From the NCBI RefSeq assembly GCF_017368455.1, contig NZ_JAFNJU010000004.1, positions 186,001 to 250,000 of the forward strand: 64,000 bases of DNA. The letters run 5' to 3'. Shown piece by piece: positions 49,387-60,024 of this stretch. The first letter of the stretch is position 1, and the number at the start of each line of letters is the position of its first letter. The position numbers and the translations under genes were made by a program. Source of the DNA: Proteiniclasticum aestuarii. Lineage in GTDB: Bacteria; Bacillota; Clostridia; Clostridiales; Clostridiaceae. The notes below the pieces were generated by a model, which searched no databases, was not told the origin of the DNA, and worked only from the letters and a program-made list of their open reading frames with translations.

Positions 49387-49412
49387 AAAAAGGATGCGAA
49401 ATCGCATCCTTT
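49387..49412 (-). terminator. Terminator of the glycerol operon
   Basis: On the minus strand a perfect 10-bp stem AAAGGATGCG / CGCATCCTTT with an ATTT loop and a short T tail, 17 bp after the last gene. Confidence 0.88.
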
Positions 49413-49428
49413 AAGTAGTTGTTATATT

Positions 49429-49758
49429 TTATAGGAATGTTGAAAGAATAAATCCACCTATGATACCACCAAGGATACCAGCAAGGATTGTGCTTCCGTT
49501 GATCTTCTTTCCTGCAAAGACGTCAGCAAGGAATAAACCTGTACCAGCTGCCCATGCCATATCAACCCAGGCTGTACCTGACTGATAGATCATTCCAAGA
49601 CCATGATTCATCGCCCACATGGTACCAACGATAAATGCAGCTGCCATCCAGCCCCCTATTGGACCAAAAGCTTCAACCATTCTGCCCCACATAGTCGCAA
49701 TCAGGAATGGAAATAAAAATCCGCCTACAATTGTTGAAATTATCTGACCTAGTTCCAT
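49429..49758 (-). CDS. Small membrane protein, putative glycerol transporter subunit (Lin0368-like)
   Basis: A 109-residue hydrophobic protein with three or four membrane segments (about 5-24, 33-55, 66-82 and 90-108). The W-G/G-G-W-M-A and M-W-A-M-N-H-G-L-G-M-I blocks mirror the adjacent gene (M-W-F-M-N-H-Y-I-G-V-I), so the two are paralogous subunits. I recall similar pairs next to dihydroxyacetone/glycerol genes in Listeria, annotated as putative glycerol transporter subunits. The operon context agrees, but transport has not been shown from sequence alone. Confidence 0.7.
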   Translation of the reverse strand: MELGQIISTIVGGFLFPFLIATMWGRMVEAFGPIGGWMAAAFIVGTMWAMNHGLGMIYQSGTAWVDMAWAAGTGLFLADVFAGKKINGSTILAGILGGIIGGFILSTFL

Positions 49759-49776
49759 TATTTGTACCTCCTATCC

Positions 49777-50142
49777 TTACTTCGCTTCTATTTTGTTGAA
49801 AGCATTAATTGCTAAAGCAGCTAATGCAGCGCCTACAGTCAATAATCCGATGGTTGGTAGAGAACTAACTAATCTTCCGAAATCAAATCCGTTTCCACCT
49901 ACACCAAATACATCTCTCATGATACCAACCCAAGCAATACCCCATGCCATATCAACAAACGCATGGTCCCCAGGATTGTCGATTACACCAATGTAATGGT
50001 TCATGAACCACATTGGTCCGATGATCGCTAGAGCTGCGAACCAGCCACCGATGTTTCCATAAGCTCCTGCCCAGTCGCCCCATATGCTCATAACGAACAT
50101 ACCAGCAATGGCAAAACCTACTGTACTTCTTACAAATTTCAT
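49777..50142 (-). CDS. Small membrane protein, putative glycerol transporter partner subunit
   Basis: A 121-residue membrane protein with about four hydrophobic stretches. It shares W-G-D/W-G-R, G-G-W and M-W-x-M-N-H-x-x-G-x-I motifs and a D-M-A-W block with the next gene. The pair probably forms a hetero-oligomeric channel or carrier. The ATG at 50142 has GGAGAT-like purines upstream. It follows dhaM in the glpP-glpK operon, so a role in glycerol or dihydroxyacetone uptake is the best guess. Confidence 0.68.
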   Translation of the reverse strand: MKFVRSTVGFAIAGMFVMSIWGDWAGAYGNIGGWFAALAIIGPMWFMNHYIGVIDNPGDHAFVDMAWGIAWVGIMRDVFGVGGNGFDFGRLVSSLPTIGLLTVGAALAALAINAFNKIEAK

Positions 50143-50184
50143 AGTATATCTCCTCTCTTTTTGTGTTTTTCAGTTGATCAACAA

Positions 50185-50574
50185 CTAAAATTTGTTTTGC
50201 TTTGTCAGTTTTACCTCATCAAGAACTGAATTCACATCATCACTGACCATAGACTGTACGCCAGCTACAAAAGCACCTTCAACGATGGGAGCATCTACAA
50301 GAATACATTTCGCTTTCAGATCTTCATCAACTAGATCCAATGCAATTTCTGAACTCATTATAGAACTTCCTATGTCTGTAAATATCAATATATTATTGCA
50401 TCCTGAAAGTTCATTGATAGCTTCAACGATTTTATCCGCACTTGTACCCAGTCTTCCGTCTGTAGTACCCCCTGCTGAAACGATTGGGACTGCGTCCTTC
50501 GTCATTTCCACAACAAGGTCTTTGATTCCATCAGTAATTTTTTCACTGTGGGACACCAGTATCAAACCTATCAT
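50185..50574 (-). CDS. dhaM: DhaM-like PTS phosphotransfer subunit (EIIA-Man fold)
   Basis: A 129-residue protein starting M-I-G-L-I-L-V-S-H-S, where the His is the PTS phosphorylation site of DhaM/EIIA-Man proteins. G-T-S-A-D-K-I and L-I-F-T-D-I-G-S-S are typical of the family. DhaM passes phosphate from HPr to ADP on DhaL for dihydroxyacetone phosphorylation. The ATG at 50574 is chosen (AAGGAG nine bases upstream); an extension to 50616 would translate that site. No dhaK or dhaL is in the window, so its partner here is unclear. Confidence 0.87.
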   Translation of the reverse strand: MIGLILVSHSEKITDGIKDLVVEMTKDAVPIVSAGGTTDGRLGTSADKIVEAINELSGCNNILIFTDIGSSIMSSEIALDLVDEDLKAKCILVDAPIVEGAFVAGVQSMVSDDVNSVLDEVKLTKQNKF

Positions 50575-50723
50575 GAATTTCATCTCCTTATCGTCTTCGG
50601 TCTTCATAACCTTCATTCATTCCATTGTCAGTTTCCTGCTTCATCATTTCCTGACTTTATCTATGAACATCTCTATGCTGAAGATCCAGCATAGAGATGT
50701 ATAGATTCAGTTTGTTGAGAGTC

Positions 50724-52229
<1,506 letters not shown>

Positions 52230-52241
52230 TTATTTGTATAT

Positions 52242-52271
52242 AAAAAGCCACAAACTTAATAAGCTTGTAGC
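52242..52271 (-). terminator. Leader terminator of glpK (GlpP antitermination target)
   Basis: On the minus strand an 11-bp fully paired stem GCTACAAGCTT / AAGTTTGTGGC (with G-U pairs) around ATT is followed by five T. It lies between glpP and glpK, as in glp leaders that GlpP controls with glycerol-3-phosphate. Confidence 0.85.
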
Positions 52272-52287
52272 TTTCTCTATCACTCTA

Positions 52288-52854
52288 CTACAAATTCCAC
52301 AAACTTTTACTAGTTGTTGAAATTGCTGTTGCTCCCGAATGGAGAGCGGAATATGCGTCATCTTTGTCGATTATCAGTCCTCCAGCAATCACTGGTGTTC
52401 TTGTCAGCAAAGAAATCTTTTTAATGATTTTGGGGATGACCCCCGGTAGAACTTCAAAGGCATCTGCATAAGTGTATTCCATATGCTTCTTCGCTTTTTC
52501 CAAAGCCATGGAATCTAATACAAAAAATCTTTGAACCGTCAAAAGACCCAATTCATTTGCAGCCTTAATGACATTAGATTTTGTAGAAATAACACCATCA
52601 GCTTCAGTATAATCCTTAACATATTTTGCAGCGATTTCTTTATTCTCAAGACCTTCTATGAGATCCAGATGTACAAAGACAAGTTTTCCACAATTTTTAG
52701 CTTTTTTAATTATACTTGGCAAGTTGACTATATCTCCAAAAAGAATGAAAACAATTCTGATTTGTGATCTGCAGGCTTCATCCAGACCAGGCCCATCTTT
52801 TGCAGCCGCTATTATTGGATACTGTTTAAGCATCTGTAATAAATCACTCCGCAT
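52288..52854 (-). CDS. glpP: Glycerol operon antiterminator GlpP
   Basis: A 188-residue TIM-barrel-like RNA-binding regulator. F-V-H-L-D-L-I-E-G, G-V-I-S-T-K and the C-terminal I-A-G-G-L-I motif (G-x-P-V-I-A-G-G-L) are family features. In B. subtilis GlpP with glycerol-3-phosphate prevents termination in glp leaders. A terminator lies directly downstream, before glpK. The ATG at 52854 follows AGGAGA. Confidence 0.92.
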   Translation of the reverse strand: MRSDLLQMLKQYPIIAAAKDGPGLDEACRSQIRIVFILFGDIVNLPSIIKKAKNCGKLVFVHLDLIEGLENKEIAAKYVKDYTEADGVISTKSNVIKAANELGLLTVQRFFVLDSMALEKAKKHMEYTYADAFEVLPGVIPKIIKKISLLTRTPVIAGGLIIDKDDAYSALHSGATAISTTSKSLWNL

Positions 52855-52962
52855 AAGCTCTCCTAACCTTCAAAACACTCGTTTCTCACATATTCAATCT
52901 GTTTTGTAATCCTTTACGAATATTTTAACATTAAAATACGTGCAAGTCGAATAGAATTTTTA

Positions 52963-52976
52963 TATAAACGTTAACA
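52963..52976. promoter_or_regulatory. Candidate CcpA operator (cre) upstream of glpP-glpK
   Basis: Plus-strand TATAAACGTTAACA matches the cre consensus TGWNANCGNTNWCA at all fixed positions but one (G2 to A). It lies about 110 bp upstream of glpP. It would link the glycerol genes to catabolite repression. Confidence 0.5.
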
Positions 52977-53044
52977 TTTTATGAATAACTTAACAATTGG
53001 GCTTCCGTATTACCATACTTGCATTCTCGAAACAACTGAACGCC

Positions 53045-53086
53045 AAAGGAGTACACGCTATACGTCCGTATAACATGCACTCCTTT
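53045..53086. terminator. Long hairpin downstream of ispD
   Basis: Two 20-nt arms pair completely (several G-U) around a 2-nt loop, about 28 bp after ispD. Only three T follow on the minus strand and four on the plus strand. It is a terminator-like or bidirectional structure between ispD and the glycerol operon. Confidence 0.65.
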
Positions 53087-53113
53087 TACTAGTTATTATT
53101 TAACATTGCTATA

Positions 53114-53794
53114 TCATTTTCTGGATAAAATCTGTTCCGCCAGCAGCAGATCCTCTTCAGTGGTGATCTTGATGTTGGCATATTCACCTTCGTAGAGATA
53201 GACAGGACCGAAGCTCTCCTCATACACCATGGTGTCGTCGGTGACCATTCTCCTCTGTTTGAGGATCTCATCATGCCCCTTCAGAATCTCCTTCGTACGG
53301 AAACACTGCGGCGTCTGAATCATTAAATACCTGTTTCTGTCCAGCGTACCTGAGGAGAACCCTTTATCATCCATCCCTTTGATGGTGTCTTTCGGATGCA
53401 CACCGCAGGCGGCGGCCCCATATTCCAAAGCATGTCTGATTCCCATTCTGATGGTTTCTGCTGAAACCAGAGGTCTGACCCCATCGTGAATAACCACGAC
53501 GGAATCTTCATCCAGGTCGCTCGCTTTCAGAAGACCGTTTCGAACCGAATCCTGCCGTTCTTTGCCTGCAGGGACCAGCACCAGCGGTTTTTCTGGTTTA
53601 TAACCGAGTTCCCGAAAATAGGAGAAATACTGCTCAGGAAGAACCAGCACTAGATGATCGATCTCATCGACGGCATCAAAAGCCATCAGCGTTCTGATCA
53701 GCACCGGTACGCCAGCAAGCTCCAGAAACTGTTTCGGGATGGCACTGCCCATCCGGACTCCTTTTCCCCCTGAAACAATCAGTGCAATGACCAT
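53114..53794 (-). CDS. ispD: 2-C-methyl-D-erythritol 4-phosphate cytidylyltransferase
   Basis: IspD makes CDP-methylerythritol in the MEP isoprenoid pathway, 226 residues. The CTP-binding motif reads S-G-G-K-G-V-R-M-G near residue 8 (usually A-G-x-G-x-R-M-G). V-I-H-D-G-V-R-P and T-D-D-T-M-V-Y-E are also present. I chose ATG at 53794, immediately after the yacL stop, with AGGGTGG upstream. ispF, often next, is absent here. Confidence 0.95.
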   Translation of the reverse strand: MVIALIVSGGKGVRMGSAIPKQFLELAGVPVLIRTLMAFDAVDEIDHLVLVLPEQYFSYFRELGYKPEKPLVLVPAGKERQDSVRNGLLKASDLDEDSVVVIHDGVRPLVSAETIRMGIRHALEYGAAACGVHPKDTIKGMDDKGFSSGTLDRNRYLMIQTPQCFRTKEILKGHDEILKQRRMVTDDTMVYEESFGPVYLYEGEYANIKITTEEDLLLAEQILSRK

Positions 53795-53795
53795 G

Positions 53796-54908
53796 CTAAT
53801 CCACCCTAGGCTTGGCAAAAATCATTCTGCCAGCTGCCGTCTGGAGCACAGAAGTCACGATGACGAAAATCGTATCTCCAACAAATTTCTTGCCGTCTTC
53901 CACTACAATCATCGTACCATCATCCAGGTATCCGATTCCCTGGTTCTGTTCTTTTCCGACTTTCGATATCAGAAGATGCATTTCTTCCCCTGGAAGGAGC
54001 ATCGGTTTCACGGCGTTGGCCATTTCATTGATGTTCAGCACAGGGACTCTCTGAAACTCTGCAACCTTATTGAGATTATAGTCATTTGTCACGACCTTAC
54101 CACCCAGCACTGTAGCCAGTTTCAGAAGCTTGGAATCCACTTCGGAAATCTCAGGAAAATCCTTTTCCCAGATTTCCACTTCGATATCCAGTTCGTTCTG
54201 GATCTTGTTCAGGATATCCAGCCCTCTTCTGCCTCGGTTTCTCTTCAGTGAGTCAGAGGAATCCGCAATATGACGAAGCTCTTCCAGCACGAAAAAGGGA
54301 ATCACAAGCTTTCCTTCCACGAAACCGGTCTTGCAGATATCATAGATTCTTCCATCAATGATCACAGAAGTATCAAGAACCTTCGGTGTACCATTATAGA
54401 CTGCCTTCTCCACTTCTTTCTCAGGCTTTTCCTTGGTCGCATGGCTTCGCCCTCTGAGACCATGGAAAAACCCCATCATCTCGTCTTTCTTCTTGATGGC
54501 CACATTGGCTCCGAGCATTGCTGCCAGAAGATTGATCAGCACGGTCAGAAGCCCTCCAACCCCAGGCCACATATCAGCCAGAGGTCTGGCCAGGAAGAAA
54601 GTGATCACCAGGAAGATGAGCGCACCTCCTGCACCAAAAAGAATCTCTGTCACGGACATACCGGAAAGGTTCTTTTCAATGATTTTATTGATCGAAATGA
54701 GCAGATTGTAAATTTTAGATGATAACAGAAAAAATATAAGTCCAAAAATAATTATGCTTACCACTATAAGACCTATGGTGAATGGCAACCCTTGCGCAAA
54801 TGCGAGATCGTCCAGGTAAGGAGTGGAAAGGATTCCCTGTGCCACAAAATAACCTGTAAGCGCACCTACTACAGCAACTATTCCTCTTACGATATTTCTA
54901 ATCAACAT
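53796..54908 (-). CDS. yacL: Membrane-anchored PIN/TRAM domain protein (YacL-like)
   Basis: A 370-residue protein. Four hydrophobic segments lie in the first 145 residues. A PIN nuclease domain follows (V-L-D-T-S-V-I-I-D-G-R-I near 180, V-L-E-E-L, V-T-N-D-Y-N-L), with its acidic metal-site residues intact. A C-terminal TRAM-like RNA-binding domain (about 310-368) closes it. It is conserved between radA/disA and ispD in Bacillota. The RNA target is not known to me. A TATAAT lies about 60 bp upstream, suggesting its own promoter. Confidence 0.92.
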   Translation of the reverse strand: MLIRNIVRGIVAVVGALTGYFVAQGILSTPYLDDLAFAQGLPFTIGLIVVSIIIFGLIFFLLSSKIYNLLISINKIIEKNLSGMSVTEILFGAGGALIFLVITFFLARPLADMWPGVGGLLTVLINLLAAMLGANVAIKKKDEMMGFFHGLRGRSHATKEKPEKEVEKAVYNGTPKVLDTSVIIDGRIYDICKTGFVEGKLVIPFFVLEELRHIADSSDSLKRNRGRRGLDILNKIQNELDIEVEIWEKDFPEISEVDSKLLKLATVLGGKVVTNDYNLNKVAEFQRVPVLNINEMANAVKPMLLPGEEMHLLISKVGKEQNQGIGYLDDGTMIVVEDGKKFVGDTIFVIVTSVLQTAAGRMIFAKPRVD

Positions 54909-55007
54909 CTACACCTCCTTTATAACTTTTTAATTCGTTTATATTTTGTACTCGAATGATACTATCATTATAGCTATTTATTCTTAACTTTAACAGAAAA
55001 AATCCTT

Positions 55008-56363
55008 TTAAAATAATTTATTCACAGCTTCCTTCAGAGAATCCACAGCAATGAGATTGATGCCTTTGATTTTCACCTTTTCCAGACTTCTTTTAGGCAG
55101 AACGAAATTCTCGAATCCCATCTTCATTCCTTCACTGATGAGTCTCTCCACATGATTCACCGGTCTGATCTCCCCAGTAAGCCCCACTTCTCCCACCGCA
55201 ATGAGCCTGTCATACTTGAGCTGCTTTCCTTTCGCACTGGAAACCAGACTGAGGGCAAGCCCCAGATCCTGAGACGTTCCCTCCACCGAAAGACCACCCA
55301 CCACATTGACATAGACATCACTGGCGTAAAAAGGAATCCTCAGCTTTTTTTCAAGTACAGCGAGGATCAGATTCAGTCTAGGCAGTTCGATGCCCAGAGA
55401 AGTCCGTCTTGGCATCACCGCTTTTGTTTCAGCCACCAGGGACTGCACCTGAACGAGAATGGGTCTTGTGCCTTCCATGATACCGATGACCACAGAACCC
55501 TCCTTGGCACCCATATGATCCTCCAGGAAAATCCTGGAGGGATCGTAGACTTCCACAAGCCCTTCCTGAGCCATCTCGAAAACACCGATTTCCGAAGTGG
55601 TGCCAAAACGATTCTTCATGGTTCGCAGAATTCTGATTTCTTCCGTTCTTTCTCCCTCGAAATACAGCACCGAATCCACCATATGTTCAAGGACTCTGGG
55701 GCCTGCAAGCTCTCCCTGTTTTGTCACATGAGCCACAATGAAGAGCGGAATGCCCATGATTTTTCCGATACGCATCAGGCCGTTCGCACATTCTCTGACC
55801 TGTGATACAGACCCTGGTGCAGAGGTCACTTTATCTGAATAGATGGTCTGGATGGAATCGATGATGACAAAAGCCGGCTTCAGATCTCTGATATGGTTCT
55901 CAATGACTTCCAAGGATGTTTCAGAAACGATATACAGCTTTTCCGCCACAACCCCCAGTCGGTCTCCTCTGATTTTGATCTGCTCCTCTGATTCCTCCCC
56001 GGAAACATACAGCACACTTCCGTACTTCAGTGAAACCTGGTTTGCGCACTGAAGAAGCAATGTGGACTTCCCGATGCCGGGATCGCCCGATATGAGCGTC
56101 AGGGAGCCTTTCACAAGGCCTCCGCCCAGCACTCTGTTCAGTTCGTGAATGCCTGTATCATACCTTTCCTTATCCCCAGAGACGATGTCTCCGATCCGTT
56201 TCGGATCACTTTTATTGGAAAGCCCCTGCAGCCTTTTCGGCTCACTCTGGACTGTCTCTTCCACAAAGGAATTCCATTGCCCGCAGTCCGGACATTTCCC
56301 TACCCACTTCACCGTTGTGGTTCCACAGTTCTGACAGACATATTGTGTTTTCGATTTCGCCAT
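55008..56363 (-). CDS. radA: DNA repair protein RadA (Sms)
   Basis: RadA, 451 residues, a RecA-like helicase aiding branch migration. It has an N-terminal C4 zinc finger (C-Q-N-C ... C-P-D-C), Walker A G-D-P-G-I-G-K-S-T near 98, the RadA-specific K-N-R-F-G motif, and a C-terminal Lon-protease-like domain (D-V-Y-V-N-V-V-G-G). It normally precedes disA, which is missing; yacL follows after 99 bp. Confidence 0.97.
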   Translation of the reverse strand: MAKSKTQYVCQNCGTTTVKWVGKCPDCGQWNSFVEETVQSEPKRLQGLSNKSDPKRIGDIVSGDKERYDTGIHELNRVLGGGLVKGSLTLISGDPGIGKSTLLLQCANQVSLKYGSVLYVSGEESEEQIKIRGDRLGVVAEKLYIVSETSLEVIENHIRDLKPAFVIIDSIQTIYSDKVTSAPGSVSQVRECANGLMRIGKIMGIPLFIVAHVTKQGELAGPRVLEHMVDSVLYFEGERTEEIRILRTMKNRFGTTSEIGVFEMAQEGLVEVYDPSRIFLEDHMGAKEGSVVIGIMEGTRPILVQVQSLVAETKAVMPRRTSLGIELPRLNLILAVLEKKLRIPFYASDVYVNVVGGLSVEGTSQDLGLALSLVSSAKGKQLKYDRLIAVGEVGLTGEIRPVNHVERLISEGMKMGFENFVLPKRSLEKVKIKGINLIAVDSLKEAVNKLF

Positions 56364-56381
56364 AATACCCCCTTACGGAAG

Positions 56382-56432
56382 AAAAACCCGCAATCAGTCT
56401 GTTTTTTATTGAAAAATCACTGATTGTGGGTT
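56382..56432 (-). terminator. Terminator between clpC and radA
   Basis: On the minus strand two 14-nt arms (AACCCACAATCAGT / ACTGATTGCGGGTT, one mismatch) are followed by TTTTT. The long loop contains T- and A-rich stretches. Confidence 0.82.
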
Positions 56433-56444
56433 CCTCTTACACTT

Positions 56445-56471
56445 CATGGTTTCATGAAGATTGAAACCATG
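56445..56471 (-). other. Second hairpin after clpC
   Basis: A perfect 10-bp stem CATGGTTTCA / TGAAACCATG with a 7-nt loop, between the clpC stop and the terminator. It has no T-run of its own and may protect the clpC message 3' end. Confidence 0.5.
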
Positions 56472-56483
56472 GTATCGTTTTTT

Positions 56484-59009
56484 TTATTTTTCCTGAGATT
56501 CTTCTGATTCTTCTGGTGTTTCCTCCATTTCAGGATTCGTACCGGTTCTCTTCTCCACGCGGACCGCTCTCTGGCCGGTTTTCGTAAAGAAAAGCTTATC
56601 TTCTCTGATATCCACGAGAACTTCATCCCCCTTGACGATGTTGCCCTTGAGCATTTCCTCCGACAAGGTGTCCTCAAGCTCTTTCGTGATGGCTCTTCTC
56701 AGCGGTCTTGCACCATAGGTCATATCATACCCGCTTCTGGTCATGAATTTCAAGGTCTCATCAGTAAACTGCAGATAGATTTCTCTTTCAGCGATTCTTT
56801 TCGAAACTTCATCCAGCATCAGCTTTGTGATCTGCTCCAGATCTTCATTGGTCAGGGAGCGGAATACGATAGTATCGTCGATTCTGTTCAGGAATTCCGG
56901 TCTGAAGGACTTCTTCAGTTCGTCCATGATGTTTTCCTTCATGCGGTCATACTCTTCCGTGTTCTTGTCTGAAGCAATGCTGAACCCTACGGTCTTCTGC
57001 TTTCTGATGGTGGAAGCCCCCACATTGGACGTCATGATGATGATGGTGTTCTTGAAGTTCACCGTCTTTCCCTGTCCGTCTGTCAGTCTTCCGTCTTCCA
57101 GAATCTGCAGCAGCACATTGAACACGTCCGGATGCGCTTTCTCGATTTCATCAAAGAGGATGACTGAATAAGGATTTCTTCTCACCGCTTCTGTCAGCTG
57201 TCCCCCCTCATCATAGCCTACATATCCTGGAGGAGATCCGATGAGTCTGGAGACGGTATGTTTTTCCATGTACTCCGACATATCGATTCGGATCATGGCT
57301 TTCTCCGCTCCGAACATGGCAACAGCCAGCGCTTTGGAAAGTTCTGTCTTACCGACACCGGTAGGTCCCAGGAATATGAAGGATCCGATGGGTCTGTTCG
57401 GATCTTTGAGGCCTACACGGGCTCTTCGAACCGCTCTGGAAATGGAGTTCACCGCTTCATCCTGTCCGATCACTCGTTCATGGAGAATGGATTCCAGATT
57501 GAGCAGTTTTTCCGACTCCGTCTCTGTGAGCTTCTTCACGGGCACCTTGGTCCATCTTGATACAACCTGCGCCACATCCTCCTCGGTGACCACAAGGCTG
57601 GAGTCTCCCATGGAGCCGCTCTTCCATTTATGTTTTGTATTGTTCAGTGTCTTCTTCAGTTCATTCTCTCTGTCACGCAGCTTTGCCGCTTTCTCGTAAT
57701 CCTGCAGCGAAACTGCCTCTTCCTTCTCCTTCTGGACATTCTTCAGCTCTTCCTCAATGCTTTTGACATCAGGCGGAGCAGTCAGATTCTGTATTCTTAC
57801 TTTGGCTGCAGCCTCATCCATAAGGTCAATGGCCTTGTCAGGAAGAAATCTGTCCGTAATGTATCGGTCAGAAAGCTCCACTGCGGCATCCAGCGCTTCA
57901 TCCGTGATTTTGATCCTGTGATGGGCCTCGTACTTGTCACGCAGCCCCTTCAGAATCAGCTTCGCTTCCTCTATGGTAGGTTCCCCTACATGTACCGGCT
58001 GAAATCTTCTCTCCAGAGCACTGTCTTTTTCAAAATGCTTACGGAACTCATCGATGGTTGTGGCACCGATGGCCTGGATTTCTCCCCTGGCCAGTGCAGG
58101 CTTCAGAATATTCGCCGCATCAATGGCACCTTCAGCGCCACCTGCACCGATGATCGTGTGGATCTCATCAATGAACAATATGACATTTTTTGTGTTCTTG
58201 ATTTCTGAAAGCACATTCTTCAGTCGTTCTTCAAACTCACCGCGATACTTCGCTCCCGCAAGCATCTGTGAAATATCCAGCGAAACCACTCTCTTGTTTT
58301 TCAGGAGTTCCGGGATGTTTCCTTTCACGATTCTCTGGGCAAGACCTTCTGCGATGGCGGTTTTACCTACACCAGGATCTCCGATCAGCACCGGATTGTT
58401 CTTGGTTCTTCTGCTGAGGATCTCCAGAATTCTTTCCGTCTCTTCCCCTCTACCGATGACAGGGTCAAGCTTTCCGTCTCTGGCCATCTCCGTAAGATCC
58501 TTGCCGTACTGATCCAGTGCAGGGGTCTCTGAATTCTCCTGACTCCTAACCTCTGATTCGCTCTGTGCGCCTGGATTGCCGAAACTCTTGATGATGTCAT
58601 TTTTCAGCTTCGAAACATCGATGCCATGACTCTGGATGATCGCATAGGCAACGCCTTCCTCTTCTGAAAGAATCGCCAGCAGCATATGTTCGGGGCTGAT
58701 ATAGTTCTGCCCCAGATTCCTCGCTTCTTTGAAGCTGTTATCCAGAAGTCTTTTCGTTCTTGGGGTCAGCGCAAGTTGCCCCGTTCCTGAAAACATGTTG
58801 TTCCCCTGGCCCAGTGTCTCTTCGATCATTTCCTGCACACTTTCCTTTGTGATTCCGGCAGCATGAAGCAGATTGCTTCCTGCCCCTTCCACACTTGCAA
58901 TGCCGTAAAGGATATGCTCCGTGCCGATATAGCCATGCTGGAGACGCTGTGATTCTTTCTGCGCATGCATCAGCGTAGCCTTTGCTCTTTCCGTAAATCT
59001 TTCAAACAT
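56484..59009 (-). CDS. clpC: ATP-dependent Clp protease ATPase subunit ClpC
   Basis: ClpC, 841 residues, a Hsp100 unfoldase feeding ClpP. Two N-terminal repeats (about 1-145) bind adaptors and phospho-arginine. Walker A1 is G-D-P-G-V-G-K-T near 207. A UVR motif middle region (about 420-455) follows, and Walker A2 is G-P-T-G-V-G-K-T near 545. The C-terminus is a long acidic/Glu-rich tail. It follows mcsB, its usual partner for marking substrates. ctsR is not present upstream. Confidence 0.97.
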   Translation of the reverse strand: MFERFTERAKATLMHAQKESQRLQHGYIGTEHILYGIASVEGAGSNLLHAAGITKESVQEMIEETLGQGNNMFSGTGQLALTPRTKRLLDNSFKEARNLGQNYISPEHMLLAILSEEEGVAYAIIQSHGIDVSKLKNDIIKSFGNPGAQSESEVRSQENSETPALDQYGKDLTEMARDGKLDPVIGRGEETERILEILSRRTKNNPVLIGDPGVGKTAIAEGLAQRIVKGNIPELLKNKRVVSLDISQMLAGAKYRGEFEERLKNVLSEIKNTKNVILFIDEIHTIIGAGGAEGAIDAANILKPALARGEIQAIGATTIDEFRKHFEKDSALERRFQPVHVGEPTIEEAKLILKGLRDKYEAHHRIKITDEALDAAVELSDRYITDRFLPDKAIDLMDEAAAKVRIQNLTAPPDVKSIEEELKNVQKEKEEAVSLQDYEKAAKLRDRENELKKTLNNTKHKWKSGSMGDSSLVVTEEDVAQVVSRWTKVPVKKLTETESEKLLNLESILHERVIGQDEAVNSISRAVRRARVGLKDPNRPIGSFIFLGPTGVGKTELSKALAVAMFGAEKAMIRIDMSEYMEKHTVSRLIGSPPGYVGYDEGGQLTEAVRRNPYSVILFDEIEKAHPDVFNVLLQILEDGRLTDGQGKTVNFKNTIIIMTSNVGASTIRKQKTVGFSIASDKNTEEYDRMKENIMDELKKSFRPEFLNRIDDTIVFRSLTNEDLEQITKLMLDEVSKRIAEREIYLQFTDETLKFMTRSGYDMTYGARPLRRAITKELEDTLSEEMLKGNIVKGDEVLVDIREDKLFFTKTGQRAVRVEKRTGTNPEMEETPEESEESQEK

Positions 59010-59025
59010 TTACAAGTTCCCTCCT

Positions 59026-60024
59026 CTAAAATATACCGCGAATGATTTTCGCGCGATTGATATCTCTCTCTTTTTCCGTCAGTTCCGTTCCATAGGCTTT
59101 TTTCATCATACCGGGCTGCGTGTTGATGATAAGCCCATCTATCAGTCTTATGTCAATATCCTTCAGAAGCTCCGTTTCGATACCCATTCTTACCAGGGAA
59201 AGATGATACAGCGCTTCTTTTGATGTCATGAGTCTCGCATTCATGAGTGTGCCCATGCTTCGGAAGATCTTATCTTCCATTTCCAGTGTGTACTGATTCA
59301 GAAGCTTTCTCTGATGATCCTGCTCCTCATCCAAAAGCTTCACAATGGTGTCTTTCAGATTATAGAGGATGTCCTCCTCCTTCATACCCAGTGTCACTTC
59401 ATTGGAAATCTGATAGATGTTCCCCTCCGCCTGGGAGCCTTCGCCGTAGATCCCACGAATGGTCATCCCCATCTGCGCCAGCGCCTGACTCACATAGCCG
59501 ATCTTATCGGTGAAGGTGAATCCCGGAAGATGGAGCATGACAGAAGCTCTCATGGCTGTGCCCAGGTTCGTGGGGCAGGCGGTGATGTAGCCCAGATTGT
59601 AGTCAAAGGCGAAATCCAGCTTTTCACTGAGCAGATCATCGATCTTGGATGCTTTCTTATAGAGCTCTTCCAGATCCAGATCTCTACCCATGACCTGAAG
59701 CCTTATGTGGTCCTCCTCATTGATCATGAGGCTCACATCTTCCTTCTCATCTATGATGTAGGCCGCTATGTCGCTGTTGTTGATAAGCTTTGCGCTGACC
59801 AGGTGCTTTTCAAAGGCAACCATAAGGTCTGTTCTGCCCAGCTCCCACATGCGGTGGGTCTTATACCCCTCCTCCATGGCACGGCTTACGTAAAACGCAT
59901 CTTCCACCTGATCCACAAGCTTTCTTGCCACTTCCGCACTCAGTCTGTGCGGAAAGAACAGGGTTTTCACATTTCTGGCCAGTCTGATTCTGCTTCTTAG
60001 TACCAGAGACTCCTTATTCAGCAT
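59026..60024 (-). CDS. mcsB: Protein arginine kinase McsB
   Basis: McsB phosphorylates arginine residues, marking proteins for ClpCP, 332 residues from ATG 60024. S-R-I-R-L-A-R-N near residue 11, E-D-H-I-R-L-Q, and C-P-T-N-L-G-T-A-M-R-A-S (catalytic Cys-containing loop) and G-I-Y-G-E-G-S-Q-A are conserved. I prefer this start (GAGG nine bases upstream, 11-bp overlap with mcsA) over an ATG 45 bp further up that lacks a Shine-Dalgarno. Confidence 0.95.
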   Translation of the reverse strand: MLNKESLVLRSRIRLARNVKTLFFPHRLSAEVARKLVDQVEDAFYVSRAMEEGYKTHRMWELGRTDLMVAFEKHLVSAKLINNSDIAAYIIDEKEDVSLMINEEDHIRLQVMGRDLDLEELYKKASKIDDLLSEKLDFAFDYNLGYITACPTNLGTAMRASVMLHLPGFTFTDKIGYVSQALAQMGMTIRGIYGEGSQAEGNIYQISNEVTLGMKEEDILYNLKDTIVKLLDEEQDHQRKLLNQYTLEMEDKIFRSMGTLMNARLMTSKEALYHLSLVRMGIETELLKDIDIRLIDGLIINTQPGMMKKAYGTELTEKERDINRAKIIRGIF

